From Phaeosaccion multiseriatum (Eukaryota; Ochrophyta, other classes): a stretch of DNA of 64,000 nucleotides. A program made the translations under genes and the position numbers. Shown here in pieces: positions 24,426 through 36,918 of this stretch. The notes below the pieces were generated by a model. That model searched no databases and had not been told where the DNA came from. It worked only from the letters and a program-made list of their open reading frames with translations. How positions within the stretch are numbered: position 1 is the first letter of the stretch; every line of letters begins with the position of its first letter. The stretch spans positions 2,852,001 to 2,916,000 of the forward strand of contig OZ218950.1 in the NCBI GenBank assembly GCA_965112735.1, read 5' to 3'.

Positions 24426-25383
24426 ATGAAGCAGCAGTCCTGGACGTCCGTGCACGCCAATGCGGTGTCGTGTGTGAAGGGAGAGATCCACAATGTGCTG
24501 ACGGTGCTCCGCATCAACGCCCGGTGGGCCAGCAAGGTACGCAAAGAGCCTTCTCCTCCACTGCAACAGCAGTAGGAGCAGCGCCACTAGCACCCCAATT
24601 TGAGTCGTAGAGTTACAGCCTGAGAGTGGCTTTATGACGTAGTCTTACTACAGAGTGAGCTGTTTGCAGCAGCGATTTTCTCTTGTCCTTCCCCCTTTGG
24701 CCTTCCACCTCCTCCCCCCTTTCTCCCCCTTGTGCACTGGGATGCAGCAACATGAGTTGCTCAAGACCAGAACAGAGACATGAAGAGTAGTGTGAGGAGA
24801 AGAAAGGGGGGGGGAGGAGGGAAGGCCCCGGAACGTGACCTTGCCGCTCCCTGCCCTCGACATCTCTCTCATCTGCCCCCCCCCCTTCCCCTCCCCTCGC
24901 CGCAATGCTCTAAAATCCAGGATCGCTTCAACCGGGAGATTCCTCTCCGCGCAGAGAGCCCTCTTATCCGCGCTCTAAAGGCCCTGCATGCACATCTCGA
25001 GATGGAAGATGACCTGCGACACGTGGACTGCCCCAGGTATTTATGTGTCTAGCTAGACATTCTTTGGGACCTGTGAGCTCTGTGTACGTAGGGGACGGGG
25101 TGAGGCTCCTGCGGATATTCATAGCTCAGCCTTGAAGTAAAGGAACCTGCCCGTCCCGTCTCTGCTTGAAGCGTCGTCACCCCACCCCTCCCTCCTTGCC
25201 CGGTGACACTCTGACCCTCCAGGTACCTTTTGCCGTTTGTGGCGGTGGTGGAGTCTGACCAGACAACGGGCCCCATGACGGGGGCCGCCCTCAGCGCCCT
25301 GCACAAGTTCCTCCTGTACGGTTTCATTGGCAAGAACTCGCCACGGGCCAAGGAGGGAATCAATATGGTGTGTGTGTGCGTGT

Positions 25384-25416
<33 letters not shown>

Positions 25417-25824
25417 ACACACACAGAGAGAGAGAGGGAGAGAGAGAATATATGTGTGTGGGCTATCCTCGTCTGCCTCCCTCCTCCGCCGCCTTGGTTG
25501 GGTTTTTGCACGCCGCCCAGCCTTCCCCCCCACCCCAACCCCGGGCCTTATGTACGGTTACGTGTGTCCTTAGGTGGCGAGGGCCATTGCGTACTGCAGC
25601 TTTGAGGAGACAGACGCGGACAGCGACGAGGTGGTGCTGATGAAGGTATGCAGCGAAACAGAATCAGTTGGCCATACAGCTGCAACAAAGGGGTTGCTTC
25701 GGGAGGAAGGAGAATAGGCAGGGGAGGAGCGGAGAGGAGGCGAGGCTACGGACACGGGTACTCATGGACTCGAGGTCGCTTCTTCGAGGCGTATGGCCCT
25801 TTCGTTTTATGATCTTGGTGGTGG

Positions 25825-25864
<40 letters not shown>

Positions 25865-26813
25865 CTTATTACTGATGTTGTGTTCCTCTCTACTCAAACC
25901 ACCCAACCATTCGGTCTGTCTCCCTTATCTCATGCTACGCACGAACACACACACACACACAAATCATACGCGCCCCCCTCAGCTCCTGGAGCTGTCTGCG
26001 CTGTGTCTGCGTGTGGAGGCCGGCACTTGGCTCAAAGACAGGAGCTGCCTGGACATCTTCCAAGCGTGCTATCGCATCAGCGCACAGGGCGCAGTGAGCA
26101 GCCTTCTCGCCAACACCGCAGGCAACACCCTCGCGCACATTGTGCTCATGCTCTTCAGCAGAGCGGGCACCTTCTATAAGCCAACAAAGGAGGCGAGGAA
26201 GGAGGCGACAGGAGGTGACGGAGGGGTGGCCCGGCAGAAGAGCGTGGGAGGGGCGTCTTCTGTTGCCTCCTTAGGAGGTGCAGAGGAGGAGCTTGAGAAG
26301 AGCGACGCGCTTGGTATTCAGATCATCACCCCACCACCACCACCACCACCACCACCACGCCCGCCATTTTCATCATCAACATCAGCAGGGGTGGTGACAG
26401 GGGGAGGGACCGGGGGAATACAGCATGCAGCTGCTACTGCTGGAATAAGGGTGGCCCGGAGCAAGAGCATGGGCGAGGGAAACGAGGAGGAGGATGACGA
26501 AGAAGATGTCGATGCAGAGGACTGGCTCTCCTCCTCCGATGATGATGATGATGATGATGATGGCTATGGCGATGGTGATGAAGGTGGCGAGGGGGAGGAG
26601 GGCGAGAAGGGCGGGGGTGGGGGTGGGGATAGACGGTCTGCCGGTGCTGCTGTATCACCAACTGGTGGTGGTGGTAGTAGTGGGCGAATAGGGGCACATG
26701 GAGTAAGGAGATCGGGGAGAAAGAGAGAGAGGAGACGAGGAGGAGGAGGAGGCGGAACGGGCGGAGCAGCGGGGAGAGCGGTGGGTCCTGCCAACCTTAA
26801 TAAGCGAGAAGGA

Positions 26814-26847
<34 letters not shown>

Positions 26848-27501
26848 GAAAGTGCTGCAACGTACTTGTAGATATCATGCACTTTCTCTCGCTGCTGAGC
26901 AACCTCCGGGACCAAACGGAGGAGGACTGTGTGCTGGCCCTGAGCCTCATCAACATTGCGCTGGAGGCAGGGGGGGGTAGCCTGGGTAAGAATAAGGAGC
27001 TCGTGCTGGTGATGCAGGGTGATCTTTGCAAGTATCTGCTGCAGAACAGCGCTACGGACGACCTGACCATCCTCAGCCTCACGCTCAGGGTCGTGTTTAA
27101 CCTCTTCAACTCCATCAAGGTAAGGTGTTAAGGTGTCTCATTACGTAAGACCTTTGCTTCGGTTACGCTACGCGCAGCCATATTTTGTGTGACCGCCACC
27201 GACGACCAACCGACCGCACACCACACCCATCTCCTTCCCTCCCTCCCTCCCTCCCTCCCTCCTTCCTTCCTTCCTTCCTTCCTTCCTTCCTTCCTTCCTT
27301 CCTTCCTTCCCTCATACTCTTGCTGTCGTTCTTTCGCCTTCTCCCCTCCCCTCCCCTCCCCCGCCCTTGCTCCTCTCTGCACAGGACCACCTCAAGATCC
27401 AGCTCGAAGTGTTCCTCACGAGCGTGCACCTCCGTATCATCGACCCTGCGCACCGCCCCGAGCAAAGAGAGCTCGCCCTCGAGTCTCTGCTCGAGTTCTG
27501 C

Positions 27502-27565
<64 letters not shown>

Positions 27566-30500
27566 ACGCGCGCGCGTGTGTGTGTGTGTTTGGGTGTTCA
27601 TATGTGTGCACGTGTGTGTTTGTGTGTGTGTGTGGTGTGTGTATGCGTGTCTTTGTGTGCGTGTGTGCGTGTGTGCGTGTCTTTGTGTGTGTGTGTGGAT
27701 CTTGTGTGCGCTGGCCTCTCCTCTCATTTGCATATTTGTTGAACCCCCCCCCCTCCCTCCTCCCGCCCCCTGCTTGACATCCGCTTGACATGTGCAGAGA
27801 ACCGTCCCTCATGCTCGACCTGTACATCAACTACGACTGCGACGTGCAGTGCTCGAACCTCTTTGAGACCATCTGCAACTCGCTGAGCAGGCAGGCTCTT
27901 CCCCAGCAGCAGCAGCAATTGGTCATACAGCAGTTGGTGGTCAGTACTGCCACCACCACCAGCCCGCGTGCTAGCAGCAGCAGCATTGGCACTCTGCCCA
28001 GCAGCAACAATAGTAACAGCAACACCAACAGTAATAGTATTGGTGTCAACGGAATCCCGGCCTTGCGACTAGATGGGGATGGAGACGAAGACGAGCAGGA
28101 ACAGCTATGCACCTTGAACTCCCTCGCTGTTGAGGGGGTGCTTGCGGTGATTGAGTCCATCGCCAGGCGGTGTCGTGCCCCTCCGCTTCGCTGCGACTCA
28201 TCTCACTTGATGGGGGGTCGCGGAGACCCCTCTGCTTGGGCCGGGGTTGGGGGTGATTCAGTTGGCAGCAGCGAAGGGGGCAGTTTCAACGGCAATGGCT
28301 TTAGTGACGATAGCAGCAACGGCAGTGGCCTTGCCCTCACCCACCCCCATTCCTCTCGGGGGGGCTGGGGTGGGGGCGCCGGTGGGGCGGGGGGGCGAGA
28401 GCAGCGGGGGTTTCTGGGTCGGGACGGGACCGGAGTCGCAGCCGATGCGGCGTACTCGTCGGAGGTAAGTACGCACGTAGAAAGCGTGAGTGTGCGTGTG
28501 CGTGTGCGTGTGCGTGAGTGAGGACCCCGTGATTTGACGTGACATTATGCCGCCTTTTAGTTTGGCAGGGGCAGGGACAGGGGAGGGAATGTGCATGTTT
28601 ATTCGCTCGTTGCACGAGGGACGTGTGTGTGTATGTGTGCTGTTAGCACTGTTAGCAGAGGTGTTATGAGTTGATCAACCTCGTCAGGGCCTCTGCGGGC
28701 ATGCTCACTCGGGGTGGATGGCAGTGGATGGAGCCGATGGACCGGTTGGGGCGCCCTCCACCCACCCCAGCACCCACTCTTTCCCTCTTGACGATACCGC
28801 CTCGGAACCTCCTTTAAACCCTCCCCCCCCCTCTGTGTCTCGTCTCTTCCTCCGTTCGCTCCTTCCTTCCCCTCCTCCCCTTTTCCCTCCACAGAGCGAC
28901 AGCGAGGGAGAGGGGGGTAGAGTCGGTACGGGTGGTGGAGGGCCGGAGGACCAACTTGCATGGTTGGCAGAGGCCCGCAACAGAACAGCGGAGGTGCTCC
29001 AGCAGCGCAAGAGGATGAAGCGAAGGCTCTCTCTGGCCTGCAGCCGCTTCAATGCAGACCCCAAGGGTTGGGTCAAGTACGCCCAGGAGTTGGAGCTGTT
29101 GCCCACCCCAGCCACGCCCGCGGCTGTCGCGAGATTTCTTAAGACGACGCTCGGGTTGGACAGGGTGGTGCTAGGTGAGTCGAGTGGTGTGAAGTGGAGT
29201 AGAGTGGATGAAGGAGAGAGGGCGAAGGAGGGAGGGAGGGAGGGAGGGAGGGAGGGAGGGAGGGAGCAAGGGAGCACAAAACGCACACATAACACACTCA
29301 CTCGCAAACACACACCGCACACGGACACGCACACACACGCACGCTAACGCTCAAACGCACGCACCCACCCACCTACATGCTTACGCTGCCCCCCACCCTC
29401 CCTGCCCCCTGTGAACTGTGCAGGAGAGTACCTGAGCAAGGGCCCCAAAGACAAGTATCCCTTCCACGCGGAGGTGCTGAGTCAGTACTGTCAGGTGGGT
29501 GTAGTATATCAGTACTGTCAGGCGGGTGTAGTATATCAAGATGGGTGTGTGTGGGTGGATGCGGGTGTGTGTGTGTGTGGTGGTTTCATTTGGTTGGGTT
29601 TTTGTGCTCTCCGTTCTGAACCACCCTGCCCTGATTCACTCGTTTCGTTTCAACTTCCTTCTCTGATCCCTTCTAAGCCCCACGTTCCTCGTACCCCCCG
29701 TGCTTCCCCCCCCCCGTGCCCCCCCATCCACTGCCATCCCCTGCATCCACTTACACCCGCTGCCACAGCTCTTCGACTTCACAGGCATGACGCTTGTCGC
29801 GGCCCTACGTGCTTTCCTCAAGGAATTCAGACTACCGGGAGAGGCCCAGTGTATCGATAGACTCATGGAGGTAGGAGGAGGGACGGGGGGGGGGGGAAGT
29901 GGATGGCAGTGGATGGCAGCGGATGGCAGCGGATGAGGGGGAGGCCCTGTGCATCGATAGACTCATGGAGGTATAGTAGTTGGAAGGGGCGTGTGATACT
30001 ATCCATAGCTTGGGGGCCAATCATATCTCGAAGCTCGAATTGGCCACTGACGCGCATGGTGCCCCCTCTCTCCCTCTCTCCCTCCCTCCCCTTCCCACCC
30101 CCTCTCATCCAAGGCCTTTGCCGGCCAGCTGTATCGCTGCAGCAGCAATAGTGGGGGCAAGGAAGGCGGGCTGTTCAAGAGCGCAGACTCTGCCTATGTA
30201 CTTGCCTTTAGCGTCATCATGCTCAACACAGACCTGCACAACCCGCAGATTGCCGAGGTTAAGAGGATGAAGGTGAGGGGACGGAGGGACGAAAGAAGGA
30301 AGAAAGAAGGCATACGCACGCGTACACACACACACACGCACGACTGATCTCGGCTTGTCTAAGTCCCCCCACCCGCACGATTGCTTTTGGTCTCTCTTGC
30401 CCCCACCCACACCCCCCCACAGCTGGAGGAGTTCATTCGGAATAATCGCGGCATTAACGACGGAAGCGACCTGCCAAAAGACTACCTGACGCGCCTCTAC

Positions 30501-33500
30501 ATGTGAGTTTTACGCCACCTCCTTCCATCTGGGGCACCTACCTCTCTTCCTCGCTCACTCACTCACTCACTCACTCACTCACTCACTCCACTCACTTCAC
30601 CACTCACAATCACCCAACAGGTCGATCGAAGAAACTGAGATTGCCGTACAGCGTGACCACATGAGCGCTGCTGCAGACGGGCTCGGCATTGACTACCTCC
30701 TGCACTGGGACGGCATCATCAACCGCAGCCAGTCAGTGGCCAGCGCCAGCTTCACGCCCTCCGGCACAGCGGCGAGGAAACATCTCTTTAGAGCGGGAGT
30801 GCACGAGAGAGACATGTTTTGCAGCATCGCAGACGCGGCCTTTCAGGTGTGTCTTCTCCATTTTCATGCCGTCTTGTCTCTCCAAATCTCGCCCTATCTC
30901 TCTCGTTCTCTCTCTTTCTCCTCTCTTTCATCTCTTTCCCCCCCCCCCCCTTTCCTCTTTGTCCCTCTCCCTCTCTCTTCCCCTCTCAGGCCATCAGCAC
31001 AGTGTTCGCTTACACACGGGACGACATTTTCGTCCTCAAGGTGAGTTCAATCGACTCCGGTCCAACATCCCCACATGTCATTCCCTCTCTTATCCTTCTC
31101 CTCGACACGTAGCGTGCATGACGCACGGGCGCAATGGACGCACGCGCACCAACACGACCACACCACACCTCGCCCGATGCCACACCACACCACACCACAC
31201 CATACCCCACCACTCTACAACACTCTACAACACAACACAACACAGGCCCTGCACGGCTTCCGTAGCTTCGCTCAGATCTGCTCGTACTTCGAGCTGGAGC
31301 CGCACTTCAACGCGTGTGTGTCTGCACTACTGCTCTTCGCGAGGCAGCACTTGGGCAGAGTGCTACAGGGGAGAGGGGGGCCGCCCTTCCCGCAGGTATG
31401 TGTGCGTGAGTATACCCGTAAGATACATACGTAAGATACTGGGTAGTGCACCTGTGTGATGGTGGGCCATGTATTCTCGTTGGTACCTACCGTATGTACC
31501 TACCCTCCGTGCATATGTACCTCCCTCCCTCCCTCCCTCCCCCCCGTCTCCCTCCTTCCCCGGCTAACTGACTCAGACATCGTCCCTTCCCCCTTCTCCC
31601 TTGGTCGAATTACTTGGTGCCAGGTGGTGTTGCAGACCCCGGGGCTGCCGGACACGTCAGACATTTCGAGCTGCATCCCTGGGGCCGCGAGTTGCGCAGA
31701 GCACAGGGGGCTGCTCGCGCTCAAGACGGTGCGTGTGTGTGTGCGTACATTCGTTGCGTGTTTATGTGTAGAGTGCAGGCAGTAGAGCAAGCGACGGACC
31801 GCAGACCGACGCCTTTGCTGCCTGGCCCGCATTAAAAGGGTCCATGCATATGCTTCTTCCTTGCCTCCTTCTTTGGCTCCTTCCTGCCTCCCTCCTGGGG
31901 GGACATGAGCTGCACGCACGTTTCCAGTCTTTTCTTTCAAGACGCCCGCCTTGCCTTACGAAACGCACACACTCGCTGCTCTGCTCTGCTCCGCTCTCCT
32001 CTCATCGTATCTCCCTCTACTCTCCCTCTACTCTCCCTCTGATCTCCCTCTGTGTCACCAACTGCTCTGCCCTCGCGTGTCGCAGGGCCTGGAGATGGTC
32101 CGTTTCGGAAAGGGCATGAACTCAGCCTGGGCGCCTCTGATGGAGGTTCTGTGTGTGCTCTTCGACCTTCACGCGTTGCCCCAGTCACTCACAGATGTAG
32201 ACGACTTTAGCGACGCAAGGGGGGTCGCGCTGCCGCCCTCCGTCTTTGCGAAGCAGTGCAGAGCGAGGGCCAAGGCCAGACAAGCCGCACTCGCTCGCAG
32301 GTGGGTCAATGGGTCAGTAAGCCAATGGGTCACTGGGTCAGTAAGTCATTGGGTCAGTGAGTCGTTGGGTCAGTGGGTCAGTGGGTAAGTGAGTTGTTAT
32401 TGGTGGACGGGCTTTGGATAGGTATGATAGGTTGGGCTTCACTTTGAGCACGTGAGCATGTGTCGGTCGGTCTGTCCGTCGGCCACGAAGGTCTCTTCAC
32501 TCCCACGCCTAGGGCACCCACCGCCCCGCCCTTTGTGACCAATCTCCCCTCGTGCCCCACCCTTCCTTCCTTCCTTCCTTTCTTCCTTTCAACAGGGCTA
32601 ACCAAGCTGCGGGCAGCAGCGATGGCAGTCAGGGCGGCGGCGGCTCGAAGGGGCTGTTGACGGGCCTCACTTCCTTCCTGTGGAGTGGAGGGGGGGAGGG
32701 CGGCGGGGAAGGGGGCGGCTACGGCAACGGTCTTATGCTGGACGCAGTTGTCGAGCAGCTCACGCAGGTAAGAGGGAGGGTAGGCGGGCTATGTGGGCCA
32801 GGCTCTTTCGCGGCCACTCACTCACTCACTCACTCGCTCACTCTTCCTCGCGCACCCTTTCTCGCTCACTCATTCTCATCGCTCGTTCTTTCTCACTTAC
32901 TCACTCACTCACTGCACTTTCTCATTCACTCACTCACTCACTCACTCACTCACTCACACGCTCACTCTCTCACGCACTCACTCACTCACTCTCTCACGCA
33001 CTCACTCACTCACTCATCCATACCCTGTCCCAAACCCTCTTTCGCCTCCTCTCCTCTCCATGCTTCCCTTCCTTTAGGTGGTGAAGGTCTCTCACTTGGA
33101 GCAGCTCTTTCCTCTATCGAGAGACATGGCCTTAGAATCGGTCACCGCTCTTATGGAGGCCCTTCTGCGGTGTGGACATGTCTCCGGCAACAAGGGTGAC
33201 AGAAACGACAGCAACACAGGCACTGAAGAGGACTCCTCTGTTGATGAAGCACACGCAGTGCTGATGCTGGAGATGGCTGCGCGTGTAGCCTTGGCCAATC
33301 GGCACCGCCTGCCTCTGCTGTGGCCTCTGATGCACACCTACCTATCTCGGCTCTTCCACAACGCATCCGCCCTCGCCGAGGCACCCTTTTTGGTGGAGAG
33401 GGCAATGGTCACCATCCTCCGCAGCTGCATACACAGCTTGGACAAGGTGGATGCCGCCCCCCTCCTGCTGGACAGTCTCTCACTGCTGCTTCTCATCCCG

Positions 33501-34256
33501 CACTCTCACCCCTTGCTGCCGACGCTGGCCAGCCGCCTCGCCGCAGGGCTAGTGGGGCTCATTCAGGCCAACTCCTCCGGAGGCGGGCTGTCCGGCGGTG
33601 GGGGGGGGCTGCTGTCGGTGTCGGGGCGCAGAGAGTGGGGTATCATTCTGCAGCTACTCGGGCTTGCTGCCTCGGCATCATCGTCCGGCTCTGCTGCCGC
33701 TGCTGCTGCTACTACTGCTGCTGTTGCTGCTGCTACTGCTGGCACTGGCACAGAGACTTGTTCTCCGTCGGGGGGCGGGCGCGAGTTTGTGTGGGAGGCG
33801 CTGTGCTACATTACAGAGAAGGAGAGGGGCATGCTGCTTAACGTGCACAACTTTGTGAGTTGAAGGAGGAGAGAGAGTATGGGCGAGAGGGAGAGAGGGA
33901 GGGAGGGAGGAGAGAAGGGTGCGGGAGGGGGGGATGCCATTTGATTTGACAGCGAGAAGGAGGTCTGGTGAGGTCTGGTGGGGTTTGGTCTGGTATTTTT
34001 CGGTTGCGCTGCTGTGCTGTACCCCTCCTGCCGCCAACTCACCCTCCTTTCTCTGTCCTCAGGTGCCTGTGTACCGCCTCGTCGTTCACTTTGTGGAGGG
34101 AAACTTCTTGCCGGACGCTCCGTATTGCGATGAAGCTGCACCACCCAATGAGCTGCTGCTGCAGCAGCAGCAGCCTTCCAGAGATGTCTCGTGGACCCTC
34201 CCTGCTCTGGGGTTGATGGAGGAGTTGGTTGTCCAACTCATGGGCAGCGAAGAAGA

Positions 34257-34319
<63 letters not shown>

Positions 34320-36134
34320 ACAGCAACAACACGCTTCAGAGCAAGCCTCAACGGAGGAGGACGGGCCTTCTCCTGATTATGGCACTGCCGCTGCCACTCT
34401 CAATGGGCCGGGCCAGAGCCGAGAAGGAGGGAGAGAAGGAGGGGAGGCGGAGGCAGTGGACTCGCCGAGGGAGTGTGGCGGCAACGGAGGGGCTGCTGCT
34501 GTTGCTGCTTCTGGTGGAGGTGGTACTGCTGGTGGTACTTCTGCGGCGACCAAGTCGAGGCCGACGATGAGGGAGCAGCTGGGGGAGGAAGTGGTGCAGC
34601 AGCTGTGGTACGTGCGCACGGCGAGAGAGGAACCAATGACTGGAACATTCTGTGCTCTCCTTTCATGTCGGCTCTTCGCGCACTTCTCTCTCCTCTCTCT
34701 CTCTCTGTCCTCCTTCCTTCCCTGTTCTCTCTCCTCCCTCCCCACCTCACCGCTTCTCCAACTCAACCCTAACCTCACTCTCCCTGTGCTTGTTTGAAGG
34801 TACACTGCGATATGCACAGTGAAGCCGCTTGTGGACCATCCCGACCCTGCCCTTGGGAGGGCCGCCGGTGACTCGTTGCAGCGCCTCATGCTTCAGTGCC
34901 ACGGTGTCAATCAAGCCCACATACGGTGAGTGATTGAGGGAGGGAGGGAGGGAGGTAGAGAGATGAAGGGAGGGAGGTAGAAACGTAGGGAGGTACAGAG
35001 AGCTGGAGAGAGGTAGAGAGGTGGAGAGGTTTAGGGGTGGACTAGAGAGGGTCACTCACTCCCTCACGCACTCTCCCCGTTGGCTGGTGTGGGTTTCCAG
35101 GCTGGCGTTTTCGGAGGTCCTGCTGGAGCTGCCCGTCAGCAGTGAGCGGGCGGACCTGAGCCTCCGCTGCGTGACCATCCTCAATAGAGCCTACCTGCAT
35201 AACCTCGGAGCGCTTGGGGAGGGGGACTTTCCAGAGCTACAGAGCATCTGGCTCAAGGCGCTGAGCCTGCTATGTCACAACCTAGGGTAAGAGAGAGGGG
35301 GAGGGGAGGGAGAGGGGAGGGAGGTGGGCAAAGACAGAGGGGAATGTAGTCACATACCCTCTGTCCAAATGCTTCACTCAATCAAGCGCCTCTCACTCAC
35401 CCCCCCTACCTTGCTTGCCTCGTCTCTCTTGCTCCGTCCTCCAACAACCCAACTTCACCCCCCCCCCCCCTCCTCCCCCCGTACCCTCCCTCCGCCAGAC
35501 CCACCAACCCTCCAGCCGACAGCACGGTGTTCGAAAGCTCACAGCAGACCATCACCAACATGATCATGGTCATGGCCCACTCAGGGGTGAGTTTTATGAG
35601 TCTGATCCTACATACACGTACATTCTCCACCAAGTGCCATCTGGAGCTACCTGCCTGAGGGAGGGGACCTCACCTCACCTTACCTCCCCTCACGACCTTC
35701 CCTTCGTCAGTCTCAGCTCTCGTCCAAGTAACGGATTTGGATGTTTGGATAGTGTTGCGCCCAACGCCTCAATCCCCCCCCCCCCCCCTCTCTCTCTCTC
35801 TCTCCCTCTGTGCGTGCGCGCGCGCGCGGGTGCGTGTTCCTACCCCTCGCCTCAGATGTTCGCCCTGGATGACCCTGCGTGTGTGGCCCTGCTGACTGCT
35901 ACATTGGAGCGGGTGGACCCTGTGCTTCCCTTTGTGCGGCCGCTTTTGCAGAACATGCTGGAGTCGCCACAGCCCCTACCACAGCAGGAGCAGCAGCAGG
36001 GGCAGCAGCAGCAACAACAGGCGGAGCAGCAGCAGGAGCAGAATCAGCAGCACCCGCACCAACAGGACCAGCAGGGGGAGGAGCAGCAGAGTCAGGCGGC
36101 AGATGGCCAGCAACCCCAGGTGCAAGAGCAGTGA
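24426..36134 (+). CDS. GBF1: GBF1/GEA-type Sec7 Arf guanine-nucleotide exchange factor, about 1,992 aa
   Basis: Twenty-four exons join in frame: 24426-24536, 24921-25036, 25223-25367, 25574-25645, 25983-27119, 27385-27503, 27798-28464, 28895-29174, 29424-29494, 29769-29870, 30114-30272, 30423-30502, 30621-30846, 30990-31040, 31246-31395, 31624-31728, 32086-32300, 32596-32767, 33078-33854, 34063-34607, 34800-34925, 35101-35286, 35499-35586 and 35856-36134. The N-terminal DCB region ([59 protein letters not shown]) matches GBF1. The HUS box is [13 protein letters not shown] (~residue 576). The Sec7 domain spans ~830-1030, with the glutamic finger in [16 protein letters not shown] and the [14 protein letters not shown] motif. 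HDS regions follow. It should activate class I Arf at the cis-Golgi. Large Gly/Glu/Asp-rich inserts, a Gln run near 34256 and a Gln-rich C-terminus are unusual. Length resembles animal GBF1. Confidence 0.92.
24529..24796 (+). repeat. Dispersed repeat R1, copy A, forming most of GBF1 intron 1
   Basis: This ~268-bp segment matches 36621-36918 closely, including AATTTGAGTCGTAGAGTTAC, GAGAGTGGCTTTATGACGTAG, GCAGCAGCGATTTTCTCTTG and ACATGAAGAGTAGTGTGAG. It begins CCAGCAAGGTACGCAAAG, so it includes the last 8 bp of exon 1 and the 5' splice site. It ends inside the intron, before the acceptor at 24920. Confidence 0.82.
25811..25866 (+). repeat. (TTG)n repeat in GBF1 intron 4
   Basis: About eighteen GTT units with a GTG-rich start lie in the intron 25646-25982. 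A short (CA)n follows near 25947, close to the acceptor. Confidence 0.85.
27258..27311 (+). repeat. (TTCC)n repeat in GBF1 intron 5
   Basis: A pure TTCC array follows a CTCC array in the intron 27120-27384. Confidence 0.9.
27504..27700 (+). repeat. (GT)n microsatellite starting at the GBF1 intron 6 donor
   Basis: The exon ends CAG at 27503 and the intron starts as pure GTGTGT for about 60 bp, then as degenerate GT-rich sequence to about 27700. Confidence 0.9.
29224..29273 (+). repeat. (GGGA)n repeat in GBF1 intron 8
   Basis: A GGAGGGAGGGAGG array follows the donor region of the intron 29175-29423. Its 3' half is CA-rich (CACACACCGCACACGG). Confidence 0.85.
29470..29540 (+). repeat. Tandem duplication spanning a splice donor
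   Basis: The exon 9 end plus donor CAGTACTGTCAG|GTGGGTG and the following GTAGTATAT are duplicated in tandem just inside the intron as CAGTACTGTCAGGCGGGTG plus GTAGTATAT. The copy's donor is GC instead of GT. Confidence 0.85.
29937..29976 (+). repeat. Echo of an exon 3' end inside GBF1 intron 10
   Basis: About 100 bp after the exon 10 donor the intron contains GGGGAGGCCCTGTGCATCGA followed by TAGACTCATGGAGGTATAG. This is a diverged copy of the end of exon 10 (GAGAGGCCCAGTGTATCGA..) with its donor. Confidence 0.85.
30554..30592 (+). repeat. (CACT)n before GBF1 exon 13
   Basis: A CACTCACTCACT array lies shortly upstream of the acceptor at 30620. The same class precedes exon 19 at about 32817-33014. 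Confidence 0.85.
32817..33014 (+). repeat. (CTCA)n array in GBF1 intron 18
   Basis: A degenerate CTCA/CACT tetranucleotide array covers about 200 bp of the intron 32768-33077 and ends about 60 bp before the acceptor. Confidence 0.85.
34256..34332 (+). repeat. CAG/CAA tract coding for polyglutamine in the Arf-GEF
   Basis: About 24 consecutive Gln codons, mixed CAG and CAA, lie in exon 20 in the C-terminal half of the GBF1-like protein. Confidence 0.92.
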
Positions 36135-36500
36135 CGGATGAGGGATGGGACGTTATACATCGTACCGTAATCCCGTAATGACGTGACAATACAGTGCTCC
36201 TCCCTTTCGTAATGCTGATTTCGCGCCATTCCCGTTTTGCCCCTACAAGGTGTACGTTAGAGTACGTACCCCTTGGAGGAAAGGCCCAGCTTCCTTACCA
36301 TTGTCCACCAGCCATTCTGACCCTCTACCAGCAGCAAGTAATTCTTCTTTTTCTTTCTTTCTATTTGGGTGACTGCTGTTGAGATGGTGTTGAAAAATAA
36401 CCCTACTGGACAGACGGATCGAGCAGGCGGAGATCAGGCGGAGCAGAGAGACGTACTCATTACGTAAGGTATCTTTTTCATTTTTATTTTTTTTTCCTGG
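36135..36500 (+). other. 3' flank of the Arf-GEF gene, no gene seen
   Basis: AT-richer sequence with several T-runs follows the stop codon. It probably contains the 3' UTR and polyadenylation region. No coding signal is seen. Confidence 0.5.
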
Positions 36501-36620
36501 AATGGTCGGCCTCTGCTGCCGCTGCTGTTGCCGCTACAGCGTCACCCCCGTTCAATGGCCGGAGAAGATGATGGCGGAGGGAATGGTTCCCTTCTTAGAG
36601 AATGAGCGAGCGAGCGATGT

Positions 36621-36918
36621 CCAGCAAGGTACGCAAAGCGCAAAGCTCAAAACTTCTCCTCCCCTCCCTAGGAGCAGCGCCACTAGTAACCAATTTGAGT
36701 CGTAGAGTTACAGCCTGAGAGTGGCTTTATGACGTAGCCTTACTACAGTGTGAGCTGTTCGCAGCAGCGATTTTCTCTTGCTTGTCTTTCCCGCCCCTTG
36801 GCTTCTTCGGCCTTCGGCCTGCTCCCACCATTCTTCTCCCCCCCTTCTTGTGCACTGGGATGCAGCAAAATGAGTTGCACAAGACCAGAACAGGCAGAGA
36901 CATGAAGAGTAGTGTGAG
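36621..36918 (+). repeat. Dispersed repeat R1, copy B
   Basis: It is close to 24529-24796, with small indels concentrated in the pyrimidine-rich middle. It also starts CCAGCAAGGTACGCAAAG, a good 5' splice site, and ends AGTAGTGTGAG. Outside these limits the two loci differ. Confidence 0.82.

Noticed and set aside
27163-27830. Open frames rich in Thr-His or Val-Cys over GBF1 introns 5 and 6
   Set aside because: They are products of the (GT)n and (TTCC)n microsatellites.
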